A DNA stretch of 64,000 nt from Pseudoips prasinana (GCA_951640165.1 OX621264.1:3849001-3913000), one strand, 5' to 3'. Shown: positions 11,908 through 23,187, counted from the first letter of the stretch. Numbers and translations: made by a program. The notes: a model not told the origin generated them from the letters alone.

Positions 11908-13215
11908 ATAATTATTTTATTTTATTTATTTTAAACTTTATGCACAACAATGTACAAAGGCGGACTTAATGCCGAAGGCATTCTCTGCCAGTCAACCTTG
12001 GGGTGATGCAGAGATTACATGGTAGGTGCACCAAGAGCTTAAAGAGTAAAACTGAGAGTAAAAATGTAGATACTTCATACAATTACATAAAATACACAAT
12101 ACCTATATTATAATATACTAATATATATCCATATATATAATACATATACCTACATATAAATAAAATAATACTAATGTGATGATTCTGCCAATAACTTTTT
12201 GGTTATATGCTCCCGAGTTTTCTTTTTGAAAGAATAACGACTTTTAGCCATTCTGATTTCTGATGGAAGAGCATTCCAGAGGAGAATGGATTGTATAAGA
12301 AAAGAAGAGTGGATGAAATCAGAGCGGTGTGAAGGACAGTGAAGGATGCGGTTATGAGAAGAACGCAGATTTTTATTGTGTTTTAAATGAAGGTATTGAA
12401 ATTGAAAAGTTAGATATGAAGGAGAAGAAACGGAATCTAGTAAAGTGTATAGAGTAGTCAGAGCACGTAAGTTTCTGCGGTGGCGAATTGGTAACCATTT
12501 TAATTGCGCGCGGTAAGATGACACATGATCGTATTTTCGTAGATTGAAGATGAACCGAATGCAGTTATTTAGAAGTCGGTCGAGCTTATTGAGGTGATCT
12601 GCATTCAGGTCAAAGTAGCACACATCACCATAGTCAATTTTAGGAAGGATTAAGGACTGCACGAGCATTACTTTAGTTTTAGATGGAAGGAAGTTTTTGA
12701 GACGATAGAGACTCCGCAGAATGTATGTGACACTCTGGCTGACAGCAGCAATCTGGTTCATCCAGCTAAGAGTCGTATCAATCTGTAACCCAAGATTCTT
12801 TACACATTGGCTGAATGGAATGGCGGATTGATCAAACATGATGCGTGGCATTTGATCTAAATTTATTCTGCTCATCAAACGCGAGCTTCCTACAATGATG
12901 GCTTGGCATTTGTCAGGGTTGACTGTGAGGCCAAACCTATCAGACCAGCTTTTGATTAAGTGTAAGTCCCTATTGACCTTCCCGATGACTTCAGGCAAAC
13001 TATCTGTACCCGCCTGAGCATAAAGTTGAAGGTCATCGGCATAAAGATGATACGCACTCTGAAGATCATAAGTTAAAAGGTTTATAAAGACAGAAAATAA
13101 AAGAGGAGAAAGAATACAACCAGAAAGAATATAATTACACCCAGACTCAGGTCAAACAGACATGTTAATGCACACAAATATCTGTCCTGGGTGGGAATCG
13201 AACCCACGACATGTG
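11760..13215 (-). mobile_element. tRNA-derived SINE (family C) split by a LINE insertion
   Basis: The SINE 3' part lies at 11,760-11,914 and its tRNA-like head with B box (GGTTCGATTCC on the minus strand) at 13,131-13,215. Together they equal the uninterrupted SINE at 15,975-16,226 after F-box copy 4. The LINE between them is flanked by ATAATTA at 11,908-11,914 and 13,131-13,137, the target-site duplication. Confidence 0.7.
11915..13130 (-). pseudogene. 5'-truncated CR1/L2-like LINE with RT catalytic box
   Basis: The minus-strand frame is open from about 13,128 to 12,171. It begins inside the reverse transcriptase at the SGCILSPLLFSVFINLL motif, followed by the catalytic YADD (near 13,040), the RT thumb and the C-terminal CIRFIFNLRKYDHVS and LKWLPIRHRRNLR blocks. 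The 3' UTR runs to the T-rich (A-rich on the element strand) tail at 11,915-11,935. Inserted into a SINE with a 7-bp target duplication. Endonuclease and fingers are absent, so the copy is dead on arrival. Confidence 0.8.
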
Positions 13216-13438
13216 GCGTGACAAACTAATATCAATTCTAATTATTTATCTGCTATATAACCGCTCCCGCCTTTATCTTTCTCTCCTTCCTGTTTACTTT
13301 ATCTCTAGGTACTTTTAATATCTATTTGAGGTTTTTTTATTTGTTTGTATAGCCTAGTAATTACCAGATAGCCTAATGCTTAGACCCTTGAACTGCAGAG
13401 TCAGTCGTCTCGAGTTGAAACGCCCGCCATTTGGTATC

Positions 13439-13603
13439 TGTCGCGGGGTGCATTACCAACATATAATAGACTGACACAAATTACATCCAGACTCAGAACA
13501 ACTATTTATGGGTCAAACAAATATTAGTCCGGCGCGGGACTCGAACCCGAGACACGAAGCGGCGAGGCGACTGTCTTAGCCGCTGCGCCACGCGTGCAGT
13601 CAC
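13439..13603 (-). mobile_element. tRNA-derived SINE, family A
   Basis: Read on the minus strand it starts with a tRNA-like head containing an A box (GTGGCGCAGCGGCTAAGAC) and a B box (GGGTTCGAGTCCCG), followed by a tRNA-unrelated body ending near CGCGGGGTGCATTA. The same insertion lies upstream of F-box copy 5 (18,573), so it predates that duplication. Other copies: 41,933, 53,681, 55,675. Confidence 0.8.
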
Positions 13604-13888
13604 TGTTAGAGGCTATCTCATTTTCCCGTGGCTTAATTATAAAATGAGAAGTTTGATCTCGTGGTCAATCAAGAAATGTCTGGCTTAACTTATAATTTCT
13701 AAAATTATAAATGCGAAAGTTGTGGGTATGGATTAAATTATTGTTAAATTATTGAGATAAATTCTACATCTCAATAATTTAATAAATTACCATCTATATT
13801 TTACTTAGGTCATGTGTAGGGTAACTAGACAATTATGTGTAGGGTAACTACAGCTCCCGGGTTCACAGGTGGTTGGAGTGGGGACTCC

Positions 13889-14653
13889 GAATTAGTGAGC
13901 CGTATAAGGCCTTACAACTTGCGTTTGCCGAATATAAAGGGCATACCAAAACATTACAACTCTTTCCACTCATCGGTGGCAGATGTTGAACTGCCAAACT
14001 TAGTGTTGGACTATGACGAGATATTTAAAGAGAAGCAGGAGTTGAAGTTAAGTCTAGTACTGGATACTTTTAAAACGAAGTCGATTGCAATGTCAGCTAA
14101 CAGTGATTATTTGAGGAAGTTAACATATTTGAGTTTATCGGGCCTGCATTATAGAGATACCCACTATAATCCTGAGTTTTTCAATATACTGTTTAGTTGT
14201 TGTGTCAATCTTATTACTTTGAATATAGAACATGATCGTGATGAAACCGTTTGTGCATCATATATTTCTAATACATTGACATTGAGTAATTCAATAAAAA
14301 ATATAAGAATAGCTGACATAAAGATTGATTTTGAAGGTTTATTTTCTGCGTTTAGCCAATGTAAGAGTTTGGAAAACATCCATATTGTTGATCAGCAGTA
14401 CTACAATTATAAACCAAACAATTTAGCTGATCCTAGCATGGTAATAAAACAATTGCCTCACTTATATAGTGTTTACGTAGTAGCTCCAATGACAGAAGAA
14501 GTTCAAAAAAAGAGGTTACAGATGTTCAATGATGCTAAAACAATATATGGAAAGAATAACGTTAGTGTTGTTTTGGAAAGAAATAAGGGTCAACCATTAG
14601 ACTATTGTCCATTTATGGACGTGTTAAGACTGTGTCCGTTGAAATCTATTTAA
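13889..14653 (+). pseudogene. F-box/LRR-like gene, copy 4 (5' deleted, chimeric frame)
   Basis: The first ~315 codons, including the F-box, are gone. The break joins the first ~40 bp of the R1-like 3' end (13,850-13,889) to the gene at its GAATTAGTGAGCCG sequence. The frame happens to stay open from 13,835, giving a 272-residue chimera whose first 18 residues come from upstream and retroelement DNA. There is also an in-frame 9-bp loss near 13,909. The normal stop codon is kept at 14,651-14,653. Confidence 0.88.
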
Positions 14654-14811
14654 ATTACTTGTTGCTATTTGGTGTCTATTACGTTATCGAACTAACAAAA
14701 GAATCCATTGTGTGTAGCAGTGTATTTTTTTTCTTTCACTCCCATTATGGAGCAATAGCTCGCACGTTCAGTGCATCCGCCAGTTTAAAGTATTAAGCTG
14801 CGCTTTTTTTT

Positions 14812-15300
14812 TTATTTAACAATTTTGTACACACAAAACATACAATAAATAGACAAAAATACGAAGAGATGAATAGTACAAAGGTGCTGCTTATTTCGCA
14901 AGAAATTTCTTCCAGCAGACCCGTGACTCTCGTCTTTTGAAAGTATGAATAGTTTTACAGTTTTGTACATTTTTCGGAAGAGAATTCAACAGTCTGACTG
15001 ATTCCTATTCCTTTACTGATGAACAGTAAAGGAATAGGAATAAAAATCTGTTTTATGGATTGGAAGTTTTAGGACATGACATCTACACAGAGCATCATTT
15101 GGATATTTAAAAGAAAACCGCTCTCGCAGGTAGGATGGGGACAGAGGATTATGCAGGATATTGAAAAGGAGGCACAATATGCGAGTGCCGAGAACAGGAA
15201 GCCACTTGAGGTCTTTACGGAACTTGGAAACATGGTCGAACTTTTTCAGTCCATATACAAACCGAATGCATAGATTTATTTTTATTCTTTGCATACATAC
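14812..15300 (-). pseudogene. LINE ORF2 C-terminal fragment after F-box copy 4
   Basis: Same insertion as 10,330-11,060, with internal losses (about 200 bp near 14,930 and small gaps near 15,074 and 15,187). It carries a new 17-bp inverted duplication at 15,001-15,041 that is absent from the copy 3 paralogue. Confidence 0.75.
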
Positions 15301-15974
15301 ATGATACAGATTTTATTTTTTAAAATTTTGACTTGACGGATGATAATAAAAAGACAATCTATCTATTTGTTTTTCAATATTATTAAACGCAAATCATCAT
15401 TTATTTTTAATTCACTTAAAATCACGTTTTACTAAATAGACTAGAATTTATTACTTGTAGACTTACTACTAATGACTTTTACGTTCATTTATCTAACTTT
15501 ACTACTAACACTGTATAAGTGTAGTCAATATATATATAAAAGCAGAAACTGACTGCCTGATCGATCAAAACACAGCTGAAACATTGCTGAAACAACAACT
15601 TATCAACTTCAAACGGGCATTTATAATTATTCTTTAAACGATTTAATTAATTCATTAATTTATAAATGTACTTTTAGCTTATATATAATTTTATTGGATT
15701 AACTATTACTCTTAAGTCAGTACCTAGTCGTTTAATTAAGAACTGTATACTAAAACGCTAGATTATATATGTGACGTTATAAATTGAAATAAAGAATTAT
15801 GTAAGTATATATTTTGTTTGTCATTTAAGAACTCAATAAATTCAGTATACTCCAAATAAGCTAATTATGTTGTCAAAAATCCGAATGATCTCTTACCTTA
15901 AAACTCCGATCGAAGTCGGCATTAACAAGGGAAGTTAAAACGTTATTCTCATTTAATAAAAAAAAGAAATATCC

Positions 15975-16226
15975 TGGGACATTATTCACACACGACCATC
16001 TGATCCCATACTAAGCAGAACTTTAACTACGATAACAAGATAACTGATATACTACATATAGGTATCTAATGCTTTTGTTTTGTAAATACATACTTTAATA
16101 GATAATTACACCCAGACTCGGGCCAAGCAGACATGTTCATGCACACAAAATATCTGTCTTGGGTGGGAATCGAACCCACGATCTGGGGCGTGAAAGGTAC
16201 CTACCACTCCGACCGGCCCGTCAATT
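15975..16226 (-). mobile_element. tRNA-derived SINE, family C (uninterrupted)
   Basis: On the minus strand: tRNA-like head GACGGGCCGGTCGGAGTGG, B box GGTTCGATTCCCACC, then a body ending near TGTCCCAGGA. This is the unbroken version of the SINE split at 11,760-13,215. Confidence 0.7.
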
Positions 16227-16345
16227 ATAAATACTATCGATTTTAATTATTTATCTGCTAAATAACCGCTGCCGCCTTTATTTTTCGCTCCTTCCTGTTT
16301 TCTTTATCTTTAGTTACTTTTAATACTTGATGTATTTGATTTTTT

Positions 16346-16592
16346 GACGGTCACCGTAGCCTAGTTGGTAGTGCTCCTGCCTACGAAGCTGGTGGTCTTA
16401 GGTTTGAATCCCGGTAAGTGCAAATATTTGTGTGATTAGCACGAACATTTGTTTCTGAGTCATGGATGTTTTCTATGTATTTATCTATCTGTATAAGTAT
16501 GTATATCGTCTCCTGGTACCGATAGTACAAGCTTTGTTTAGTTTGGGGCTAGGATGATCTGTGTGACATTGTCCCTAGATATTATTATTATT
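16346..16592 (+). mobile_element. tRNA-derived SINE, family B
   Basis: Head GTCACCGTAGCCTAGTTGG contains an A box and is followed by TTTGAATCCCGG (B box). The body includes CTGAGTCATGGATGTTTTC and ends near GTGACATTGTCCCTAGATAT plus a short ATT repeat. Reminiscent of butterfly Metulj-type SINEs, not verified. Other copies: 45,539 (+), 47,918 (-), 48,932 (-). Confidence 0.8.
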
Positions 16593-16599
16593 TATTTGA

Positions 16600-17112
16600 T
16601 TATACAGCCTAGTAATTACCTGACAGCCTAATGCTTTCACCCGTGAACTGCAAAGTCAGTCGTCTCGAGATCAAAAGCAAACCATTGACTTTTAGAATTC
16701 AAGTGTATATTAGAAATAAATTATCTCGCACTTAGAACTGTGAAGGAAATTTCATATCGTGAGAAACGCACGCCGGAAAATTCTCCGACTAAACCAGCGT
16801 AGGGAACTGTGACCTATTCCCTCTCATTGCTACAAGAGACCCTTGCTGTATAGTGTGACAGTAATGGACTGTATTATCCTATTAAATTTATAAGGGTGCT
16901 CATTAAACAGACATCTTTTTAATAGCATTATTCGCCCCTTAAAATTTACATTGCCATCTAAATGACTTAAGTCAGCTACAATTAACCACCGTCTGAATGA
17001 TACTTTGAATGATAACTAGTGAGTTATCTTCTATGCAAGCCACTCTAAATACAACTCAGCATGGTTGTTATTTCACCTAAAATCATTTGAGATATATTAT
17101 CTAGTGCCAAAC
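16600..17112. other. F-box gene 5' flank, homologous to 29,240-29,500
   Basis: No gene. Stretches such as CAGTAATGGACTGTATTATC and CTAGTGCCAAACATT recur upstream of F-box copy 6, showing that the duplicated segment reaches at least 2.5 kb upstream of the coding sequence. Confidence 0.7.
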
Positions 17113-17124
17113 ATTGAATAAATG

Positions 17125-18189
17125 TCAAAATACAAAATCAATATTTAGTGTTAATTCCGCTAATTGTCAGTTTAATCATGCTGGGATGCAATTTGCACCG
17201 CCCTCCCGCCCGCAAAAATGTGCATATGCAAGAAGGACAATATAAAAAGCAAATTACATGCGCCAGTACGATACCCAACACGTGTTTCGGTCCTCCACGG
17301 ACCATTCTCAAGGGCTGCTAACTTGTCGAGTGCTCGAAGGAGACTAAAAGCCAACGAGGCGAGCGCTCTTTTATATACTACCAACCGCATGGACAATTAT
17401 TTCTAACTACCCCCAAATATTCGTAGTAAAGGAGATGAAACTAAATTTGTTTGGTCATTCAACAATGCAAAACTATTACTGCTATGTTTTAATATTTCTA
17501 ATTGTTCCAACACACATAACCGGAAACTTTTATCACAACTATGTAAAATATTATACGTATTATTGTCGCCCAAGGAATGGCCAGTTTCAATTAAATGTTT
17601 GGCGTAATGAGATTTATCAGGATGGCCATTCCTATAAGCAGCTACATGCTCTTTATACCTTATTTCAAAGTTTCGGCCTGTCTGACCTATTATACCGCGT
17701 CACAATCATCGCAGACCAACCTATACACGCCGGATTTCTTGCAATTTAAAAAATATTAAATTTAATTTAAAACACAAATTTAAAACATAGCAGTAATAGT
17801 TTTGCATTGTTGAATGACCAAACAAATTTAGTTTCATCTCCTTTACTACGAATATTTGGGGGTAGTTAGAAATAATTGTCCATGCGGTTGGTAGTATATA
17901 AAAGAGCGCTCGCCTCGTTGGCTTTTAGTCTCCTTCGAGCACTCGACGAGTTAGCAGCCCTTGAGAATGGTCCGTGGAGGACCGAAACACGTGTTGGGTA
18001 TCGTACTGGCGCATGTAATTTGCTTTTTATATTGTCCTTCTTGCATGTGCACATTTTTGCGGGCGGGAGGGCGGTGCAAATTGCATCCCAGCATGATTAA
18101 ACTGACAATTAGCGGAATTAACACTAAATATTGATTTTGTATTTTGATTGTTATGGATTTCCGCAAAGTAACGCCTGCTTCCATTACTT
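17125..18189 (-). mobile_element. Penelope-like element with 368-bp inverted terminal repeats
   Basis: Bases 17,125-17,492 and 17,780-18,147 are inverted copies of each other with a 287-bp centre. The centre and left arm encode, on the minus strand, the GIY-YIG endonuclease end of a Penelope-like retroelement. The right arm has about 40 extra terminal bases that also occur at 63,256. A 12-bp direct repeat ATTGAATAAATG borders the insertion (17,113-17,124 and 18,190-18,201). The unoccupied site survives at about 29,497-29,508 beside F-box copy 6. Inverted 'pseudo-LTRs' and 5' truncation are known for this class. Confidence 0.8.
17404..17747 (-). pseudogene. Penelope-like GIY-YIG endonuclease C-terminal fragment
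   Basis: Minus-strand translation gives CKKSGVYRLVCDDCDAV (the GIY half), then after a small indel IGQTGRNFEIRYKEH (the YIG half), SHYAKHLIETGHS, and a tail with LEQLEI and LLNDQTNL, ending at a stop in the left inverted repeat. This order matches the GIY-YIG nuclease of Penelope-like elements, which nicks DNA to prime reverse transcription. The YIG Tyr is disrupted by the indel near 17,700. The reverse transcriptase is missing. Confidence 0.78.
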
Positions 18190-18216
18190 ATTGAATAAAT
18201 GTTTTTGTATTTATTA

Positions 18217-18369
18217 GGTATAAAAAATTGACCTATATGTATTCTACTAGACGCGCAATCCCATATTGAGAATTTTGGCCGCCGCGCGCGCGCCCCTCAC
18301 CTCGCGCGCCGGACTGGGACAGAAATTTTATTCGAAACAGCGTGTCTAGTTATACATATAAGTCAATGG
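18217..18369. mobile_element. MITE with ~28-bp imperfect inverted ends and TA target duplication
   Basis: ATTGACCTATATGTATTCTA near the left end and TAGTTATACATATAAGTCAAT near the right end are inverted partners, with a very GC-rich middle (CGCCGCGCGCGCGCC). The 29.5 kb paralogous flank lacks the element and reads TATTTATTATAAAATGACA, consistent with insertion at a TA. No coding capacity. Confidence 0.6.
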
Positions 18370-18572
18370 TATAAAATGACATATTATGTCACCTGAAAAA
18401 TTCACAAAGCTCCAAAAACATAGGATTTTTGAAAACTTTCCACCATTCTTCACCAACAATAGTGTATCTAGCTAGATGGTCACAGTTCTGACTAACCTAA
18501 CCCAAATAATTTACTTTTTTTTAGTAAATTGGCGTGTTCTATAGAATATTTAGTTGATGTTGTAAAAAAGTG

Positions 18573-18719
18573 TGTCGCGGGGTACTTTAAAAACATAATA
18601 GACGGACACAAATTACATCCAGACTCAGAACTATTTATGGGTCAAACAAATATTTGTCCGGCGCGGGACTCGAACCCGAGACACGAAGCGGCGAGGCGAC
18701 TGTCTTAGCCGTCAGTCAC
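18573..18719 (-). mobile_element. tRNA-derived SINE, family A (upstream of intact F-box gene)
   Basis: Same insertion as 13,439-13,603, with the A-box half of the head shortened (the text ends at TTAGCCGTCAGTCAC). Confidence 0.75.
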
Positions 18720-18974
18720 TTTATTTGAGGCTATCTCATTTTCCCGTAGCTTAATTATAAAATGAGAACTTGGATCACGTGGACAATCAAGTAATGTCTG
18801 GCTTAACTTATAATTTCTCAAATTATAAATGTGAAAGTTGTGGATATGGATGTATAGACGTATGGATTAAATTAGGAGATAAAGAATCTATATCTCAATA
18901 ATTTAATAAATTACCAGCTATATTTTAGGTCATGTGTAGGGTAACTAGACAATCATGTGTAGGGTAACTACAGC

Positions 18975-19312
18975 TCCCGGGTTCACAGGTGGTTGGAGTG
19001 GGGACTCCGGTTGCCCTTGTCCTTAAGGAGGTGGACCTGGAAAGAGGCGATTTGTGCCAGCTGCAAGTCGCCTACGCATAAAATGTGCAACGGGGGCTTC
19101 ACGCCCCGGGAAGAGTTTATTTTTAAAACGCATAGGTGCAACGGTGGTGGTTCCGGGTGGCAATCATTTCGAGTTCCCGGAGCCATCACTATAAGCATCT
19201 AGAGGCTAGGCTGCCGTGATGGTTTTAGTGGGTAACCCTGTGGACTCCGACATACCCCGTCGTCTCCCCAAACGCCGGGGACCCATAAAAGGTTGCCTCC
19301 ACGAAAAAAAAA
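18975..19312 (+). mobile_element. R1-like LINE 3' end upstream of the intact F-box gene
   Basis: Same insertion as 3672-4010, with the target duplication GTAGGGTAACTACAGC on the left (18,959-18,974) and a diverged TGGAGTAACTACAGC on the right. It is more diverged from the other copies than they are from one another, so copy 5 split off earlier. Confidence 0.75.
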
Positions 19313-19371
19313 TGGAGTAACTACAGCTAAAGCATGTGTTCTTAATATTTTTATTTATTTCAGGTAAAACA

Positions 19372-21081
19372 ATGCAGTTATGGGATTTGCCAGAAGATAT
19401 TTTAATTTTAATACTGGGATATTTGGATCTGCGGACATTACACAGCTTGTATGAAACTTGCAGTGAACTTAGGTCTACTGTTGGTATGGAAAGCATTGCT
19501 AAGCAATGCAACATATCCAGGAGTGTAATGGCTACTGTTAATACATTAAAACTAGATTTTTTCAAAGACATAGCAAATTATTTGCAACAGTTCAATATGT
19601 CTGCTGTTCCAGATTTAACTGCTTCAGAATTCATACCATCATTGAAGACGTTAAAAAGTTTGAGAACCTTAGATGTGTCTTATACTAATATCAATATTCT
19701 AGATCTTATTGAAGTACCGGACATTTTTCCTACTTTGAAAGATTTAACCATAAATTTCCATTTTGGATATCAGAGAGTTCAAGCATTATCATCTGATACT
19801 ATACTGCAATGTCAAACTTTATTTCAACAGTTTAAAAATATTCATTTCATTGGATCAGAAAGGGATAAGCTTAATTCGAAATTACCAATGTACTTGTTGC
19901 GAAATGCCACCTTGAACAGGTTGACGTATAGTTTACCAGATTTCTTTCTGCATGCAATAAATGTTCAAATTGATTTCGTGGAGAATGATGACATGAGGCT
20001 TCCGCAAATAGATAATTTCTTCATCTATTTAATAAATTACTATGGCAAAGAGCATAGCTTTAGTAATATGACGTGTTTTCCTGTTGTACTATCATTATTG
20101 AATTTCACACGGTATGAAATTATACTAATACTTAAAGATCAATTTGCTATTCGTAGAGTGTATGCATCAGAAATGTTTATTAACTTTCTCAATGAAGAAT
20201 TCAATGTGAAAGCACAATGTATAACAACATGCAAAGAATTCTCAAATAATACAGCTATTATGATGTGGGATATAGCTGCAACTAATTTCAATAAAACCTT
20301 TTTTAATGAATTAGTGAGCCGTATAAGGCAATATGTGCCTTACAACTTGCGTTTGCCGAATATAAAGGATATACCAAAACATTACAACTGTTTCCACTCA
20401 TCGGTGGCAGATGTTGAACTGCCAAACTTAGTGTTGGACTATGACGAGATATTTAAAGAGAAGCAAGAGTTGAAGTTAAGTCTAGTACTGAATACTTTTA
20501 ATACGAAGTCGATTGCAATGTCAGCTAACTATGATTATTTGAGGAAGTTAACATATTTGAGTTTATCGGGCCTGCATTATAGAGATACCCACTATAATCC
20601 GGAGTTCTTTAATATACTGTTTAGTTGTTGTGTCAATCTTATCACTTTGAATATAGAACATGATCGTGATGAAACCGTTTGTGCATCATATATTTCTAAT
20701 ACATTGACATTGAGTAATTCAATAAAAAACATAAGAATAACTGACATAAAGATTGATTTTGAAGGTTTATTTTCTGCGTTTAGCCAGTGTAAGAGTTTTG
20801 AAAACATCCACATTGTTGATCAGCAGTACTACAATTGTGAACCAAACAATTTAGCTTATCCTAGCATGGTAATAAAACAATTGCCTCACTTATGTAGTGT
20901 TTACGTAGTAGCTCCAATGACAGAAGAAGTTCAACAAAAGAGGTTACAGATGTTCAATGATGCTAAAACAATATATGGAAAGAGTAACGTTAGTGTTGTT
21001 TTGGAAAGAAATAAGGGTCAACCATTAGACTATTGTCCATTTATGGACGTGTTCAGACTGTGTCCGTTGAAATCTATTTAA
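19372..21081 (+). CDS. F-box/leucine-rich-repeat-like protein, intact copy 5
   Basis: A 569-residue uninterrupted frame, the only complete member of six copies here. Residues ~4-40 (WDLPEDILILILGYLDLRTL) form a typical F-box, the ~40-residue motif that binds Skp1 in SCF ubiquitin ligases. The rest has irregular leucine-rich segments (LKSLRTLDVSYTNI, LRKLTYLSLSGLHY, LITLNIEHDRDE, IKNIRITDIKIDF), which in F-box/LRR proteins usually bind the substrate. The start is the ATG at 19,372, eight bases after an acceptor-like TTTATTTATTTCAG, so a 5' non-coding exon is likely. An upstream GTG in frame is probably intronic. Substrate and role unknown; an SCF adaptor is inferred from the family only. Confidence 0.85.
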   Translation: MQLWDLPEDILILILGYLDLRTLHSLYETCSELRSTVGMESIAKQCNISRSVMATVNTLKLDFFKDIANYLQQFNMSAVPDLTASEFIPSLKTLKSLRTLDVSYTNINILDLIEVPDIFPTLKDLTINFHFGYQRVQALSSDTILQCQTLFQQFKNIHFIGSERDKLNSKLPMYLLRNATLNRLTYSLPDFFLHAINVQIDFVENDDMRLPQIDNFFIYLINYYGKEHSFSNMTCFPVVLSLLNFTRYEIILILKDQFAIRRVYASEMFINFLNEEFNVKAQCITTCKEFSNNTAIMMWDIAATNFNKTFFNELVSRIRQYVPYNLRLPNIKDIPKHYNCFHSSVADVELPNLVLDYDEIFKEKQELKLSLVLNTFNTKSIAMSANYDYLRKLTYLSLSGLHYRDTHYNPEFFNILFSCCVNLITLNIEHDRDETVCASYISNTLTLSNSIKNIRITDIKIDFEGLFSAFSQCKSFENIHIVDQQYYNCEPNNLAYPSMVIKQLPHLCSVYVVAPMTEEVQQKRLQMFNDAKTIYGKSNVSVVLERNKGQPLDYCPFMDVFRLCPLKSI

Positions 21082-22020
21082 GTTACTTGTTGCTATTTGA
21101 TGTCTATTAAGTAATCGAACTAACAAAAGAATCCATTGTGTCTAGCAGTGTATTTTTTTTCTTTCACTCCCATTATGGAGCAATAGCTCGCACGTTCAGT
21201 GCATCCGCCAGTTTAAAGTATTAAGCAGCGCAATTATTTTTATTCCTTATTATGATACAGACTATTTTATTTTTACTTGACAGATAATAAAAAGACAATC
21301 TATTTATGTATTTTTACATATTATTAAACGCAAAATCAACATTTATTTTTAATTCACTTAAAATCACGTTTTACTAAACAGACTAGAATTTTTTACTTGT
21401 GGACTTACTACTAATGATTTTTACATTCATTTATCTAATTTTACTACTAATACTGTAAAAATATAGTCAATATATATATATATAAAAGCAGAAACTGACT
21501 GCCTGATCGATCAAAACACAGCTGAAACATTGAATTTTTCACAAATATTCCTAAGTGACATAGGTGTGCACTAAGAAGAAAGGGCTTGAATTTGTAAAAA
21601 TACAACCCCTTAGGGGATAAAAGGGCTTCCAAAGATTGTATGGAACAACGTGTTTTCTCGGTCTGATCAACTTCGGGGCATTTATAATTATTCTTTAAAG
21701 GATTTAATTAATTAATTTCTTTATAAATGTACTTTTAGCTTATATATAATTTTATTGGATTAATTATGACGCTTAAGTCATTAGTCGCTTAATTATTAAT
21801 AAGAACTGTATTCTACAACGCTAGATTAAATATGTGATATTATAAGATGAAATAAAAAATATGTAAGTACCTATATATTTTGTTTGTCATTTAAGAACTC
21901 AATAAATACACTATACTTCAAATAAGCTAATTATGTTGTCAAAAATCCGAATGACCTCTTTCCTTAAAACTCCGATCGAAGTCGGCGATAACAAGAGAAG
22001 TTAAAACGTTATTCACATTT
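21082..22020. other. 3' flank of intact F-box gene
   Basis: Matches the flanks of copies 3 and 4 but lacks the LINE fragment that follows those genes. Contains the same short GGGCTTGAATTTG...CAACCCC repeat near 21,590. No gene. Confidence 0.65.
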
Positions 22021-22042
22021 AATAAAAAAATATAGGACATTA

Positions 22043-22745
22043 CAACAATAGCTTTTAGTTACAGGTTTAGATAAATACCCCAGTTTGCGGCATAAATTCC
22101 GGTGCAAAAACAGGTTTTTAGACCAAATTTCAACATTTTTTAAGAACACCCCTACTTTTCTGATCGTTTTTGTATAGTCCTCGGTCGGGTCTCCCCGTTC
22201 GCGGGAATCGGACGACAGAAACGTCATACAATTGGCAAAATAGTTTATTTTCATACAAAATCATAACAACAAAATTGCACCTAAGCTCGGGAACATTTCA
22301 ATAGAAATGAGTAATTCATAACACAAATTATTTAATTATGGCCTTTTACACCCATTCTTTTTGTGTTTTAATTTGTAATTAGACTGTACCTAACGAGTGG
22401 ACACACAAAACATGCTCCCGGCCCCAGAAAAAATACAGAAAATCGATTTTCCCGTGTTTGCCTAACATTTTACACGCAAAATTGCCTTTGTACGTTTTGT
22501 TGACACGATTTAGTCGCCGAGTCGTACGACAAAAGCGACTAGATCGCTTCTACAACTACCCGGCTGCTTCCCGACGCATAAACAATAGCTTTTAGTTACA
22601 GGTTTAGATAAATACCCCAGTTTTCGGCATAAATTCCGGTGCAAAAACAGGTTTTTAGACCTAATTTCAAATTTTTTTCTAGAACACCCTTCCTCTTCGG
22701 TCGTTTCTGTATAGCCCTTGGTGAGGCCGTATTGATTCGCCGAAC
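22043..22745. repeat. Direct repeat pair, about 150-170 bp, 535 bp apart
   Basis: ACAATAGCTTTTAGTTACAG starts both 22,043-22,210 and 22,580-22,745. The copies share long blocks (GGTTTAGATAAATACCCCAG, AAATTCCGGTGCAAAAACAG) and then diverge. They probably mark two copies of an unclassified repeat. No coding evidence. Confidence 0.55.
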
Positions 22746-23187
22746 GGACAGAGCTCCTTCTGAGCTTCTGAAAAATACATTTGGCGGCATATCCTAGACC
22801 ACCGAGGCCACCCACAGCCAAATTTTGAGAATTACTTATTTAGACTGGTGTCTCTTTCGAGGCAAACTCTCACTTACTATTATACTGAACTGGGCCCTAT
22901 ACACCCCATATTAGTTTACGTACTGCAAAATGCCAAAGACCCCTCAAATCGATAACGCCACCTAGAAGTTAGCCAAAACAAAAAGGACGCCGATTAAGAC
23001 GACGCCCACAGAGTCCACAAACACCTCCTCTAAACTGACAGTTGCGATGGTTAATGGAAAAAAGAGGGAGGAGTAGTACATAAACCATCCGGAAGCGAGG
23101 CGGTAGGTGGACTAGTGTGCACTACCTTAGAAATGGTGACTACGGAAATGGACGACTAAAACCTTTTATCAAAAGTTAGGCCCCACA

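Noticed and set aside
17172..18100. Mirror-image open frames of 62-74 codons on both strands
   Set aside because: They are products of the 368-bp inverted repeats of the Penelope-like element, not genes.
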